From Rhodanobacter sp. (GTDB taxonomy: Bacteria; Pseudomonadota; Gammaproteobacteria; Xanthomonadales; Rhodanobacteraceae), in NCBI GenBank assembly GCA_026193555.1, contig JAPHUU010000393.1, positions 1-20,631 of the forward strand: DNA of 20,631 nt. Direction: 5' to 3'. Under the pieces are notes generated by a model that was given only the letters and a program-made list of their open reading frames with translations, made no database searches and had not been told where the DNA came from. Of the stretch, positions 1-7,695 are shown in pieces. The first letter of the stretch is position 1; every line of letters starts with the position of its first letter. A program made the position numbers and the translations under genes.

Positions 1-2
1 TC

Positions 3-629
3 GAACAGGCGCTGGCTGCCATGCGCAAAGCCGGCGCAATCATCATCGACCCGGTAACGATTCCGCAGCTGCACGTGTTCGACGACGACGAAAACCTCGC
101 CACCTCGTACGAGTTCAAGCACGATCTGAACGCCTACCTGGCCACGCGCAGCGGACTGAAGGTGCATTCGCTCGCCGACATCATCGGGTTCAATACGGCG
201 CATGCCGCCGAGGAACTGCCCTGGTTCGGCCAGCAACTGATGATCAAGGCCGAGGCACGTGGTCCGCTGACTGACCCGGTCTACCGCAAGGCCCGTGCCG
301 ATGCACGCCGCCTCGCCGGCCCCGAGGGCATCGACGCGGCGCTTGCCGCGCACCATCTGGACGCGCTGGTGGCACCCACCACCGGCCCGGCGTGGACCAT
401 CGACCTGGTCAACGGCAGCCACTTCCCCGGTGGCAGCGCGGGCGAGGCAGCGGTTGCCGGCTACCCCGACATCAGCATGCCGATGGGCTTCGTGCATGGC
501 CTGCCCGTGGGCATCAGCTTCTTCGGGACAAAATGGAGCGAACCCACCCTGATCAGCATCGCCAGTGGCTTCGAGCACGCGACCCGGGCGCGTCGTCCGC
601 CAACATTCCGCACCACCGCCATGCCCTGA
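3..629 (+). CDS. Amidase signature family protein, C-terminal part (5' end outside window)
   Basis: The reading frame is open from the first bases of the window (codons from position 3) to a TGA at 627-629, so the gene almost certainly begins upstream; the ATG at 21 is probably internal. The visible 209 or so residues match the C-terminal half of amidase signature enzymes, which hydrolyse amide bonds. Support comes from the segment LDALVAPTTGPAW, a glycine-rich GGSAGEAAVAGYP stretch, and the family-typical SMPMG...GLPVGISFFG ending followed by a helix with FEHATRAR. The catalytic Ser-cisSer-Lys triad would lie in the missing N-terminal part, so activity and substrate cannot be judged. It converges with the carboxylesterase gene, with only 30 bp between the two stop codons. 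I am confident of the family but not of any specific amidase. Confidence 0.85.
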   Translation, partial: EQALAAMRKAGAIIIDPVTIPQLHVFDDDENLATSYEFKHDLNAYLATRSGLKVHSLADIIGFNTAHAAEELPWFGQQLMIKAEARGPLTDPVYRKARADARRLAGPEGIDAALAAHHLDALVAPTTGPAWTIDLVNGSHFPGGSAGEAAVAGYPDISMPMGFVHGLPVGISFFGTKWSEPTLISIASGFEHATRARRPPTFRTTAMP

Positions 630-659
630 GACGGGGACACGGACGCATCCGCAGGCGCT

Positions 660-2306
660 CTAGGAGCCGCCCGGATGCGTCACGTAGTACTGCTGCAGAA
701 ACGCCTGCCGTGCCGCGCCGCGATCGATCTCGGTGTGGGTGTCGGCGCCGATCACCTGGCGCAGCAGACCACCCTCGGATGCCTGCACTGCGGGCCAGTG
801 CGGCAGGCCGTCACCATTCGGGTTGCCGCTCTGGATGAAGCGGGCGAAATAGCCTTCCATGGTCCGGGACGCCTGTCGATCGGCAGCTGTCCACGCATAC
901 ACCCTGTTGGTGTCGAGGTTGCCCAGCGCGTACTCGATCTCGCCGCTGTGCACCGCACCGGCGTCGGGCAGCTCGCCCGGCGCGGGGTGCCGTCTGGCCG
1001 GCCGTGGCTGATCGAAATAGTAGAAGTACACCGGCGCGTGGCCGGTGCGATGCTGCAGGTCCATCCAGCGCCGGGTGGTGTGGGCGATGAAAAAAGCGCT
1101 GGCCAGCGCGGTGGCCGAACGCTTCACCTCGGCCTCGCTTCCGCCGGGATACAGCGCCAGCGCCCGCTCCGCCCTCGCGCCGAACAGCTGGCGCAACGCA
1201 ACACGGTAGTTCGACGGCGTCGGTGGCCGGTCTTTCAGGATCGCGGTGTAGAGGCCCTCCTGCGAATTGGAGCCCAGCAGCAGCGGCACCTGTGCCTGTT
1301 CGCCATGCGCCATGGTCACCGCGGGCGGTTCGGTGAGGAACCAGCCGTCGAGATCGATATCGGCGTCACCGTTCTGGCCACGGGTAGCCTGCAACAAGGC
1401 ATCGGCCGGCAGCGCGCGCAGCGCGGCCAGTGAACCGGCGCCCGCCTTCGCGGCGAACGCCTCGCCCTGCCGCTCCATCTTCGCCAGCGGCAACGGCGCG
1501 ATCGGTGCGATCAGGGCACCGCTCTCGCCGATCGCCCGCGCGAACAGATGCCGCGACAGCGGCGAGGTCATCAGCGCACTCACCGCGATCGAGCCGGCCG
1601 ACTCGCCGGCAATCGTCACCTGTGCCGGATCGCCACCGAACGACGCGATATTTGCACGCACCCAGCGCAGCGCCGCCACCTGGTCCAGCAGACCGTAGTT
1701 GCCCGCCGCATGCTGCGGCGACTCCTGCGCCAGCGCCGGCAGTGCGAAGAAGCCGAACACGCCCAGGCGATAGTTCACGGTCACCGTGACGATGCCGCGC
1801 GAGGCCAGGCTGGCCCCGTCGTAGCGGAACTCCGAGCCGTCGCCGCCGACGAAACCGCCGCCGTAGAAATACACCAGCACCGGCAGCTTGCGGCCGTCTG
1901 CATGCGCCGGGATCCACACGTTGAGGTACAGGCAGTCCTCGCTCATGCCATCGGAGCGGAACACCATGTCGCTGAACAGCGGCAGCTGCATGCAACGCGG
2001 CCCGAAGCGCCGGGTCAGGCGCGTGCCGTCCCAGTGCGCCACTGGCTGCGGTGGCTTCCAGCGCAGCGGCCCGACCGGCGGTGCCGCATAGGGAATGCCC
2101 TGGAATTCGCTCAGCGTCACCCCATGGGCCTGCGCCAGCTTGCCCTCGATGGCACCGGCAATCACCTGCACATGCGGCAAGGAAGGCGGCGACCCCGCCG
2201 TCTGCATGGCGCCGGCGGTCGCCGTGGCGGTCAGCGTCAGCGCAAGCGCGCATCCGCCGACCATGCGCCAGACCGGTGCAGTCCGCGCTCGGAAAAAGAC
2301 GATCAT
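660..2306 (-). CDS. Type B carboxylesterase / lipase family, exported
   Basis: This encodes a 548-residue alpha/beta hydrolase of the carboxylesterase type B family, which cleaves carboxylic esters. I chose the ATG at 2306 because a basic N-terminus and hydrophobic stretch (residues 14-33) forming a signal peptide follow it and AGGAA lies about 10 nt upstream. The frame is open further upstream, to 2549, but that part overlaps the RidA gene and looks non-coding. Visible hallmarks are FQGIPYA..P.G near residue 68, EDCLYLNVW (123-131, the family signature), the oxyanion loop GGGF (149-152), and the nucleophile elbow GESAG with Ser236. Likely Glu350 (GSNSQEG) and His453 (VHSGE) complete the triad. 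Length is normal for the family. It is the last of three minus-strand genes (M48, RidA, esterase) with gaps near 100 bp. The substrate is unknown. Confidence 0.9.
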   Translation of the reverse strand: MIVFFRARTAPVWRMVGGCALALTLTATATAGAMQTAGSPPSLPHVQVIAGAIEGKLAQAHGVTLSEFQGIPYAAPPVGPLRWKPPQPVAHWDGTRLTRRFGPRCMQLPLFSDMVFRSDGMSEDCLYLNVWIPAHADGRKLPVLVYFYGGGFVGGDGSEFRYDGASLASRGIVTVTVNYRLGVFGFFALPALAQESPQHAAGNYGLLDQVAALRWVRANIASFGGDPAQVTIAGESAGSIAVSALMTSPLSRHLFARAIGESGALIAPIAPLPLAKMERQGEAFAAKAGAGSLAALRALPADALLQATRGQNGDADIDLDGWFLTEPPAVTMAHGEQAQVPLLLGSNSQEGLYTAILKDRPPTPSNYRVALRQLFGARAERALALYPGGSEAEVKRSATALASAFFIAHTTRRWMDLQHRTGHAPVYFYYFDQPRPARRHPAPGELPDAGAVHSGEIEYALGNLDTNRVYAWTAADRQASRTMEGYFARFIQSGNPNGDGLPHWPAVQASEGGLLRQVIGADTHTEIDRGAARQAFLQQYYVTHPGGS

Positions 2307-2421
2307 CGTGATGGGGTTCCTGTCGAAATCGACGATCAGACTAATGCACTTCCATCGCCCTTCGCCATGCTCAGGGGCACCGCCAGACGACCCGCGCCCG
2401 GGGGCGCCGGCAGTCCCTGGT

Positions 2422-2901
2422 CTATCTTGGGGCGACCGGGGCGTAGGCGATGCACTCCAGCTCGACCCGTGCGCCCAGCGCGAGCCCGGTGGCGCCGGTG
2501 GCGCTGCGGGCCGGGAACGGCGCCTTGAAGTACTGGCGATAGACGCCATTGAAGGCCGGCCAGTCCTTCATGTCCGCCAGGAACGCCGTGCACTTGACCA
2601 CATCGCGCAGCGTGGCGCCGTGACGTTGCAGCACGCTGCGCACATTCTCGATCGCCCGTCCCGCTTCGGCCGTGATACCGCCGGGCACCAATGCCATCTT
2701 GCCCGGCACCGAACCGATCTGGCCGGAGACGAACAGCAGATCGCCGGCACGTACCGCCTCGGAGAACGGCAGCGCCTTCAGCGCCGGGTCCGATGACGGG
2801 TAGAACTCGGCGTGCGCCGGTGGCGTCGCGGCGCCGGCGGCCAGAGGCGTCAGCAGCGCGGCGAACAGCACGCCGGGAAGTGTGCGTCGATCAATGATCA
2901 T
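2422..2901 (-). CDS. RidA family protein (YjgF/YER057c/UK114), exported form
   Basis: The product is a 159-residue RidA-superfamily protein. Canonical RidA hydrolyses reactive enamine/imine intermediates to ketoacids. Visible features are LLFVSGQIG (55-63), NVRSVLQRHGATLRDVVK (86-103), Arg132 in PARSATG and Glu147 in the VELECIA strand. Arg132 and Glu147 are 15 residues apart, the spacing of the catalytic Arg105 and Glu120 of Escherichia coli RidA. Unlike the cytosolic enzyme, it has an N-terminal signal-like segment (residues 1-25, LLTPLAAGAAT), so it is probably periplasmic; exported RidA-like proteins are known but poorly characterised. The ATG at 2901 has a good ribosome-binding site (AGAGGA, 8 nt spacing). 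It lies 92 bp after the M48 gene and 115 bp before the esterase on the same strand, possibly one transcript. Confidence 0.9.
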   Translation of the reverse strand: MIIDRRTLPGVLFAALLTPLAAGAATPPAHAEFYPSSDPALKALPFSEAVRAGDLLFVSGQIGSVPGKMALVPGGITAEAGRAIENVRSVLQRHGATLRDVVKCTAFLADMKDWPAFNGVYRQYFKAPFPARSATGATGLALGARVELECIAYAPVAPR

Positions 2902-2993
2902 CGGTGCGATCCTCTGGCGTGAAGTCAGCTGGTCGACGAACGGTGCTGCCCGCACCCCGCGCCGCGAGCGGCTGCAGCCGCCCACCTACCGTA

Positions 2994-4337
2994 TCAACGC
3001 GCGCCAGCCGGGGCGATGGCTTGCTCGGCGCGGATATCCGCATCGTCGATGTGTTCGGCCTTCCAGACCATCGCGCGGTGGATCCGGTTCCAGCCGCTGG
3101 GATGATCGAAAAACACGAATTCCTCGACCGGTCCCGGATGCAGCTTGCGGTATTCGGACAGCTGCACCGCGGCCTCGGCGAAGCCGTCCGGCTGGCGCGC
3201 GGCGTTGAGGCCGAACGCATCCGCTTCCGCTTCCATGGTGCGCGTCAGCGTGTTGTTGACCGGGGTCATCAGGAACATGAAAACGGTGAACAGCGCCGCG
3301 ATCAACGGCAGGCCCGCCACATCGCCCACGCCGCGCAGTCCCCAGCGCGCACCCCAGCGTCGATCGACCCAGCCGAAACCCCAGCGCACGAAGGCAAAGC
3401 CCAGCACGATGATGATGCCGAAGAACACGATGCCCTTGTACACATGGTTGAGCACATAATGGCCCATCTCGTGGCCCAGCACGGCCTTGATCTCCGCCGG
3501 CGTGCTGCGGTTGAGCAAGTTGTCGTTGAGGCTGATCCGGGTGGTGCCGAACATGCCGCTGACGTTGGCACTGATGCGCTTGCTCTGGCGCGAGGCGTCG
3601 AACCAGTACACGTCGGTGGCGGGGATGCCGTTGGCGCGCGCCATGGACAGGATCTGCACCTTGAGCGGACTGTCCGGCAAGGACTTGTAGGTGTTGAACA
3701 GCGGCGCGATGTAGACCGGCGCGATCGTGGCCACGAACATCATGAACACGATGACCACCCCGGCGCCCCACAGCCACCAGCTGCGTGTGGCCTTGCGGAT
3801 CACCGCGTAGATGATCACCAGCGCGAGCGTGCCCAGGATCAGTCCGACCAGCAGGCCCTTGCCCTGGTCGCCCAGCCATTGCCCCAGGTTCTGGCTGGAG
3901 AGCCCGTACTTGTGTTCGCGAACGAAGTTCTCGTACACGTTCCACGGCAACGCCAGCAGCGTGGTCAGCACGATGTACTGCAGCGCGTAGATCGCCGTCT
4001 GCAACCAGCGCCAGCGGGTGATCCGCTCGGCGAGATCACGCATGTTCGCCGACAGCCGCGTGCCCAGCAGCAGCCACGCCACGCCCAGCGCCACCAGCGC
4101 GTCCCACAGCACCAGCCAGTAACCGCCCTCGAAATACGCGTTGGAATTCGCCCGCTGCGTCGGCGTCAGCTGCGCCAGGTAGGCCTCGGTGGCCGCGTTC
4201 GCGTCGAAGTGCACGGTTCCGACCGCCGCCGAGACTGACGAGGCCGTCGCCGGCACGCTCACCGCTCTCGCACGCCCAGCCGATGGCGCACCCAACATCA
4301 ACACCGCCAACAGCGCGATGGCAAGAAAGTGCTTCAT
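2994..4337 (-). CDS. M48 family zinc metalloprotease, Ste24/CAAX-prenyl-protease-like
   Basis: This encodes a 447-residue integral-membrane zinc endopeptidase of family M48. The HEMGH motif at residues 289-293 supplies two zinc ligands and the catalytic Glu290. The downstream EAEADAFG (369-376) supplies the third ligand and the conserved Asp. A signal or first membrane segment (4-17) is followed by several hydrophobic helices (about 73-92, 115-131, 162-180, 190-214, 302-322, 341-360), as in Ste24-type enzymes. The C-terminal DHPSGWNRIHRAMVWKAEH (411-429) is typical of bacterial Ste24-like members. They are thought to take part in membrane-protein quality control, since bacteria lack CAAX prenylation. 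The ATG at 4337 has GGGGGAG 6 nt upstream. A TTG five codons earlier is in frame but would place that Shine-Dalgarno inside the gene, so it is less likely. Confidence 0.92.
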   Translation of the reverse strand: MKHFLAIALLAVLMLGAPSAGRARAVSVPATASSVSAAVGTVHFDANAATEAYLAQLTPTQRANSNAYFEGGYWLVLWDALVALGVAWLLLGTRLSANMRDLAERITRWRWLQTAIYALQYIVLTTLLALPWNVYENFVREHKYGLSSQNLGQWLGDQGKGLLVGLILGTLALVIIYAVIRKATRSWWLWGAGVVIVFMMFVATIAPVYIAPLFNTYKSLPDSPLKVQILSMARANGIPATDVYWFDASRQSKRISANVSGMFGTTRISLNDNLLNRSTPAEIKAVLGHEMGHYVLNHVYKGIVFFGIIIVLGFAFVRWGFGWVDRRWGARWGLRGVGDVAGLPLIAALFTVFMFLMTPVNNTLTRTMEAEADAFGLNAARQPDGFAEAAVQLSEYRKLHPGPVEEFVFFDHPSGWNRIHRAMVWKAEHIDDADIRAEQAIAPAGAR

Positions 4338-4558
4338 GAATGACTCCCCCAAGTCTGAACAGATCCCAACCTAGCCGAAGCCGGTACAACCCGCCATGTG
4401 ACTATCCGCACCCCCAGGATGCCCGATGGCAGCTGCGGCGCAGACCGCCGCAGGCTGCCCAGGCGGATGACACAGACCGGATGGAGTGCCATCGCCGCGA
4501 GCGGCATCGCACACCACCCGTACGACGCGGCGCCGCCGCCGTGGTGATACAGGTACAT
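4334..4558 (-). CDS. Possible small protein overlapping the M48 start (unproven)
   Basis: A 74-codon reading frame begins at an ATG (4558) preceded by GAAGG at 7 nt. It ends with a TGA that overlaps the M48 start codon in an ATGA arrangement, as translationally coupled genes do. The first 35-40 codons have the high GC3 of real genes here (start MYLYHHGGG), but the second half loses this bias and resembles non-coding sequence. I recognise no family. It may be chance, or the remnant of a frameshifted small gene. Confidence 0.18.
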   Translation of the reverse strand: MYLYHHGGGAASYGWCAMPLAAMALHPVCVIRLGSLRRSAPQLPSGILGVRIVTWRVVPASARLGSVQTWGSHS

Positions 4559-4994
4559 CACGATGCCTTCGCTGACGACGGGTGTGGCGGGAAGCCCGTG
4601 GATACACCCGCCAGGGATCGCCGAGCGAACCGGGCTCCATGGGCGCGAGTCACCGAGGCGGCAGGCGGCAAACATCACCCCATGAACAGAAAAAGCACAG
4701 ATGCAGCTCGGCAATGGTGCTGGCAATGATCCACCCCAACGACATGACTGCCCCCCTCTCCGTGGTCTGGCATTCGGCCGCCACCGCGCGCGTCGTCCCT
4801 CATCTTGCGGTTTCTGTTGGCACCTTTGCCGCCGGCGAGTGGCGCTGCCACGGTACTGACAGGGTTGCCCCGGCCCGGCTGTCCGCAGCGGGCATGACCG
4901 ATGGCAGGGCATGACTCCCAGCCCATGCAGGGACAGCTCAATCGACGGAAGCTGGCGATGTCGCTGGCATTCGACCGGCGTGGAGGACTCGCTC
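4353..4994. other. 640-bp intergenic region between divergent genes, no convincing gene
   Basis: This stretch separates the divergent M48 and DUF2884 genes. It holds two weak minus-strand small-ORF candidates: the 74-codon frame that extends into the M48 start, and a 31-codon frame at 4745-4650 (start MSLGWIIAST, GAGGGGGG 5 nt upstream, Cys-rich, one hydrophobic stretch). Neither resembles a family I know. Promoters for both flanking genes should lie here, but I see no convincing -35/-10 pair. Confidence 0.5.
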
Positions 4995-5795
4995 ATGCGC
5001 CATCTTGCCCTTGCCCTTTCCCTGTTCGCCGCCAGCGCCGCGGCACCCGCCCCTGCGCACGACATGCAGTTGCACGCCTCGTGCTCGGTCAATACCGACT
5101 ACGACGTGGACGTGCGGACCGACGGCATCCTCTTCACCCGCGCCGATAGCGCACCCCGAGAGGTGTTCATGCACGATGGCCAGCTGCAGGTGAATGGCCA
5201 CGCGTTGGCGGTCGACCCCGCGGATACCGCGCGGCTGCGCCAGTACGAGGCCCAGGTGCGCGCGCTGCTGCCGGAAGTGGCGGGCATCGCACGCGATGGC
5301 GTGGGTATCGGTTTCGACGCACTGACCACGGTCGCCGCCACGTTTGCCGACAGCCAGGCCGAGCGCGCGCGGATCATCCGGCAGTTCGCCGCCCAGCGCG
5401 AGCAGGTGCTGGCCGAGGTCGACCAGGGCATCGGGCGCGGCCAATGGCGCCGGCACGGCCTGGACCGGATGATGGAACACAACATCGGCGACGTCGTGTC
5501 GACGCTCGTCAGCACGGTGACCGCCCGTGCGGTAAAGGCAGCACTCAGCGGTGACCAGAGCCAGGCCGCGGCGCTGGAGGCACGCGCCGATTCGCTGGAA
5601 AAGAGCATCGACCGCGCGGTCAAGGCGCCGGCCGAGCGGCTGGAGAAACGCGCCGACGCGCTCTGTCCGCGCCTGGTCGCACTGGATCAGCTGCAGCACC
5701 AGTTCACCTTCCGCCTGCCGGACGGCTCGCCGCTGTCACTGCTGGAGCTGAAGCACGATCATCGGGACGCGGTGGCTGACGCGCACACCCCGTAG
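4995..5795 (+). CDS. DUF2884 (YggN-like) exported protein
   Basis: The product is 266 residues with a cleavable signal peptide (about residues 1-22, ending APAHD). After the signal come a Cys30-containing segment and TDYDVDVRTDGILF (34-47), then HDGQLQVNG (60-68), which match the start of the DUF2884 / YggN family of periplasmic proteins of unknown function. The rest is largely charged alpha-helix (about 75-235), including an Ala/Glu/Arg-rich run likely to form a coiled coil, and ends with a second Cys (DALCPRL). The ATG at 4995 is clear: GGAGG lies 8 nt upstream and the signal peptide starts immediately. An in-frame ATG at 4911 would add a non-coding-looking leader. It converges with the DUF2238 gene. 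The family call rests on memory of its N-terminal motif. Confidence 0.8.
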   Translation: MRHLALALSLFAASAAAPAPAHDMQLHASCSVNTDYDVDVRTDGILFTRADSAPREVFMHDGQLQVNGHALAVDPADTARLRQYEAQVRALLPEVAGIARDGVGIGFDALTTVAATFADSQAERARIIRQFAAQREQVLAEVDQGIGRGQWRRHGLDRMMEHNIGDVVSTLVSTVTARAVKAALSGDQSQAAALEARADSLEKSIDRAVKAPAERLEKRADALCPRLVALDQLQHQFTFRLPDGSPLSLLELKHDHRDAVADAHTP

Positions 5796-5891
5796 GCAAG
5801 CAGTGCCGTGCCGGTTTCCCCTGCGGCGACGCTTCTTCTCTGCACCCTCCTGGGGCCCGATCGCCGCCGGCGAAACACGGCCCCCTGAGCC

Positions 5892-6557
5892 TCACCCTGC
5901 AGTGGCGCGCCGCCGCCATCGGAAAAATGCCATCACCAGCTGCGCGATCGTGGCACCGAACAGAGCCAGGGCCATGTCGCGCTGGGCGTCCCACACGTCG
6001 CCCTGGGTGCCCAGATAGGCCTGACCCAGATCGCCGCCGAACACGCTCGCCGCCAGCCATTCGATCAACTCGAAGACGGCCGACAGCGATTCGATGAACA
6101 GCACCGGCATCAGCCATCGCCAGACGCCGCGGGGCGGCGCCTTGGCCTCGAACAACTCCACCGCCAGCGGCAGCAGAAGCAGGCCGAACAGGAAGTGCAC
6201 CAGGCGATCGTAGTGATTGCGATGGAACCCCAGCAGCGCGTCGACCGATTGCCCGGTCAGCGCACGCAGCGCAGCGTCGTAGGGCACCATCGAATAGGTG
6301 TAGTGGGCGCCGATTTCATGCGCGCACAGAAACACGAACAGCAGCGTATACGCCCGATTGGAAAATTGCAGACGGTTCACCGTGGCCACCAACAAGGGCA
6401 CGACCGCGAACACCACGAGATTCTCCAGCAGCCAGTCCTGGCGAAACCACGGCCTGATCGCCAACGCAAAGGCGTACAGCAGGAAGCCGGCCAGCAGGGC
6501 CGCCGGATAGGCGTAGCGACGACGATGCGGGCTGATGTCGGGCATGTGCACATTCAT
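5892..6557 (-). CDS. DUF2238 (YjdF-like) integral membrane protein
   Basis: This 221-residue protein has about six hydrophobic membrane segments (roughly 18-35, 45-61, 68-82, 118-135, 147-165, 193-212). It carries the conserved polar motifs of the DUF2238/YjdF family: CAHEIGAHYTYS (78-89), RNHYDRLVHF (113-122), FELIEW (162-167) and YLGTQGDVWDAQRDM (181-195). The His/Glu/Asp residues within membrane-proximal segments suggest a metal- or small-molecule-handling enzyme, but no function is established to my knowledge. The ATG at 6557 was chosen because the upstream frame extension (to 6665) looks non-coding. A second ATG four codons later is possible and neither has a strong Shine-Dalgarno. The gene is monocistronic by spacing. 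Confidence 0.88.
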   Translation of the reverse strand: MNVHMPDISPHRRRYAYPAALLAGFLLYAFALAIRPWFRQDWLLENLVVFAVVPLLVATVNRLQFSNRAYTLLFVFLCAHEIGAHYTYSMVPYDAALRALTGQSVDALLGFHRNHYDRLVHFLFGLLLLPLAVELFEAKAPPRGVWRWLMPVLFIESLSAVFELIEWLAASVFGGDLGQAYLGTQGDVWDAQRDMALALFGATIAQLVMAFFRWRRRATAG

Positions 6558-6687
6558 CGCCTGACGCCGACCCGATGTCAACGAGCAACCTGAGGGTCGC
6601 CGCCCCCATCCGGCCACGCCCGACCTGCCGCTGAGGGGGATCGGCGATGACGGCGGCAGCAGCAAGAAAGCGACCGCGATGACTGCC

Positions 6688-6706
6688 CCCGATTAACTGA
6701 ATCGGG
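6688..6706. repeat. Short inverted repeat between the fimbrial-like and DUF2238 genes
   Basis: CCCGATT and AATCGGG form a perfect 7-bp inverted repeat around a 5-nt loop. A second imperfect one (GATCCGTC / GGCGGATC) lies at 6733-6758. Both are downstream of the fimbrial-like gene on its strand and may contribute to termination, but neither is followed by a T-tract. Confidence 0.35.
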
Positions 6707-6771
6707 ATTGGATCACTCCGTCATCCTTGACCGATCCGTCGATAAAGAACGGCGGATCCGAAAATCACCGA

Positions 6772-7143
6772 TTACCTGAAATTGCGGGTAACCAGAACCG
6801 CCTCAACCACGCCGATGTTGGCGCCACTGTCGTGATCAACAAAATAACCAAGAAGACGATTTCCGACCGTGCTATTCGCATCGAGGCGGACTTCGGTGCG
6901 CGCATAGGAACGTGCCTCGTCCGCGGATCCATTCGCGTCGAGGCAGACAAACTGGCCGGAGGCCAGGCGCTGGCTTGACGAATTCGCCACCGGAGCAACG
7001 TTACGCGCGTCGCTGATCGTGCACGTAGGGGCGACCACGGCCCCCGAGAACAAGATCCGGCCACTCCTGGCCCTTGCCGGTGAGATGCCCAGAGTCATGC
7101 TTAGCAGACAAGCCACGAACAGTGTTGCAAGTGAGCCCGTCAT
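6772..7143 (-). CDS. Small type 1 fimbrial-like protein
   Basis: The protein has 123 residues with a signal peptide (1-26, ending ARARS). It then has the classic start of FimA-type pilin domains, GRILFSGAVVAPTC (28-41), where Cys41 normally forms a disulfide with a later Cys, here Cys67 (QFVCLD). The C-terminus, RLLGYFVDH (96-104) and LVTRNFR, resembles a group of short orphan fimbrial-like proteins of xanthomonad-type bacteria. It is shorter than chaperone-usher pilins (about 150-180), and there is no usher or chaperone gene nearby, so pilus assembly here is doubtful. The start is certain: AAGGAG lies 6 nt before the ATG at 7143. The gene and its flanks are more AT-rich than the rest of the window, which suggests a different origin or relaxed constraint. 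Its stop codon lies within a 13-bp sequence repeated upstream of the gene. Confidence 0.75.
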   Translation of the reverse strand: MTGSLATLFVACLLSMTLGISPARARSGRILFSGAVVAPTCTISDARNVAPVANSSSQRLASGQFVCLDANGSADEARSYARTEVRLDANSTVGNRLLGYFVDHDSGANIGVVEAVLVTRNFR

Positions 7144-7695
7144 GATAATCTCCTTATAGCGCCGGTTATGGACGCGGCGGCACCTGAATCAAGGTGCGTA
7201 TAATCGGTTTCCTTCCGATTACCTGAAGCTACATCAATGCCCGAATACGGACTTGATGGACGTCATGTGTTTTCTATTATTAACCACAGTCGTATCAAAT
7301 CCGTGATGGCCAACACATTTGGCATGCGTTGCATCAGGTATCCAACCATTGGAATCGGTCCATTGGAGCCGGTATTTTCGACTGCTGCCGTTGCATGAAC
7401 GCTTCCTTGCTGAGCGGCACACAGCGCTGACGTCCGACCCCGTGAACCGGGGGCACCGGACGTGAAGGAGCGGTGCCAACGGCACCCGGCAGTCTGCCCA
7501 GCCCGATGGCACCTGCTGATCCAGCCGACTCTGCACTTCAGCCAGTGCGCCACTCGAGTCCGCGCGCAGGTGCCGACATCTGTGCCGGCCATATCCGACC
7601 AAAACGCGCCCGCGCCCGGGTCAGCTTGTGTCGACCCGGGCGACGAACACCGCGCTGCGCCGAACCGCCTGCTCGCCGCCGCTCGCGTGTCGCGC
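7144..7695. other. 550-bp AT-richer leader/intergenic region without a gene
   Basis: No reading frame here looks coding. On the minus strand it forms the leader of the fimbrial-like gene. It contains a perfect inverted repeat at 7201-7221 (TAATCGG, 7-nt loop, CCGATTA) and a smaller one at 7181-7196 (CACCT/AGGTG). A weak promoter candidate is TTGATA (7298-7293) and TAGAAA (7276-7271) with a 16-bp spacer. Further right are hairpins at 7431-7462 (CGTCCG...CGGACG) and 7472-7486 (GGTGCC/GGCACC), then the OmpA-lipoprotein terminator candidate. Confidence 0.5.
7613..7642 (-). terminator. Hairpin downstream of the OmpA-domain lipoprotein gene
   Basis: A perfect 10-bp inverted repeat (CGCCCGGGTC / GACCCGGGCG) with a 10-nt loop starts about 54 nt after the lipoprotein stop codon. 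On the minus strand a TTTT lies roughly 10 nt beyond the stem, so it is a plausible but non-canonical terminator. Confidence 0.4.

Noticed and set aside
2307..2549. N-terminal extension of the carboxylesterase frame to 2549
   Set aside because: It overlaps the RidA coding region, is Arg/Pro/Ser-rich and would bury the signal peptide; the ATG at 2306 has a ribosome-binding site and signal sequence.
2904..4238. 444-codon open frame antisense to the M48 gene
   Set aside because: It lies opposite a clear M48 protease with catalytic motifs. Its His/Arg/Gln-rich composition is what the reverse complement of a GC-rich gene gives.
6772..7143. A chaperone-usher fimbrial operon
   Set aside because: Only one small pilin-like gene is present; there is no usher, periplasmic chaperone or adhesin on either side.
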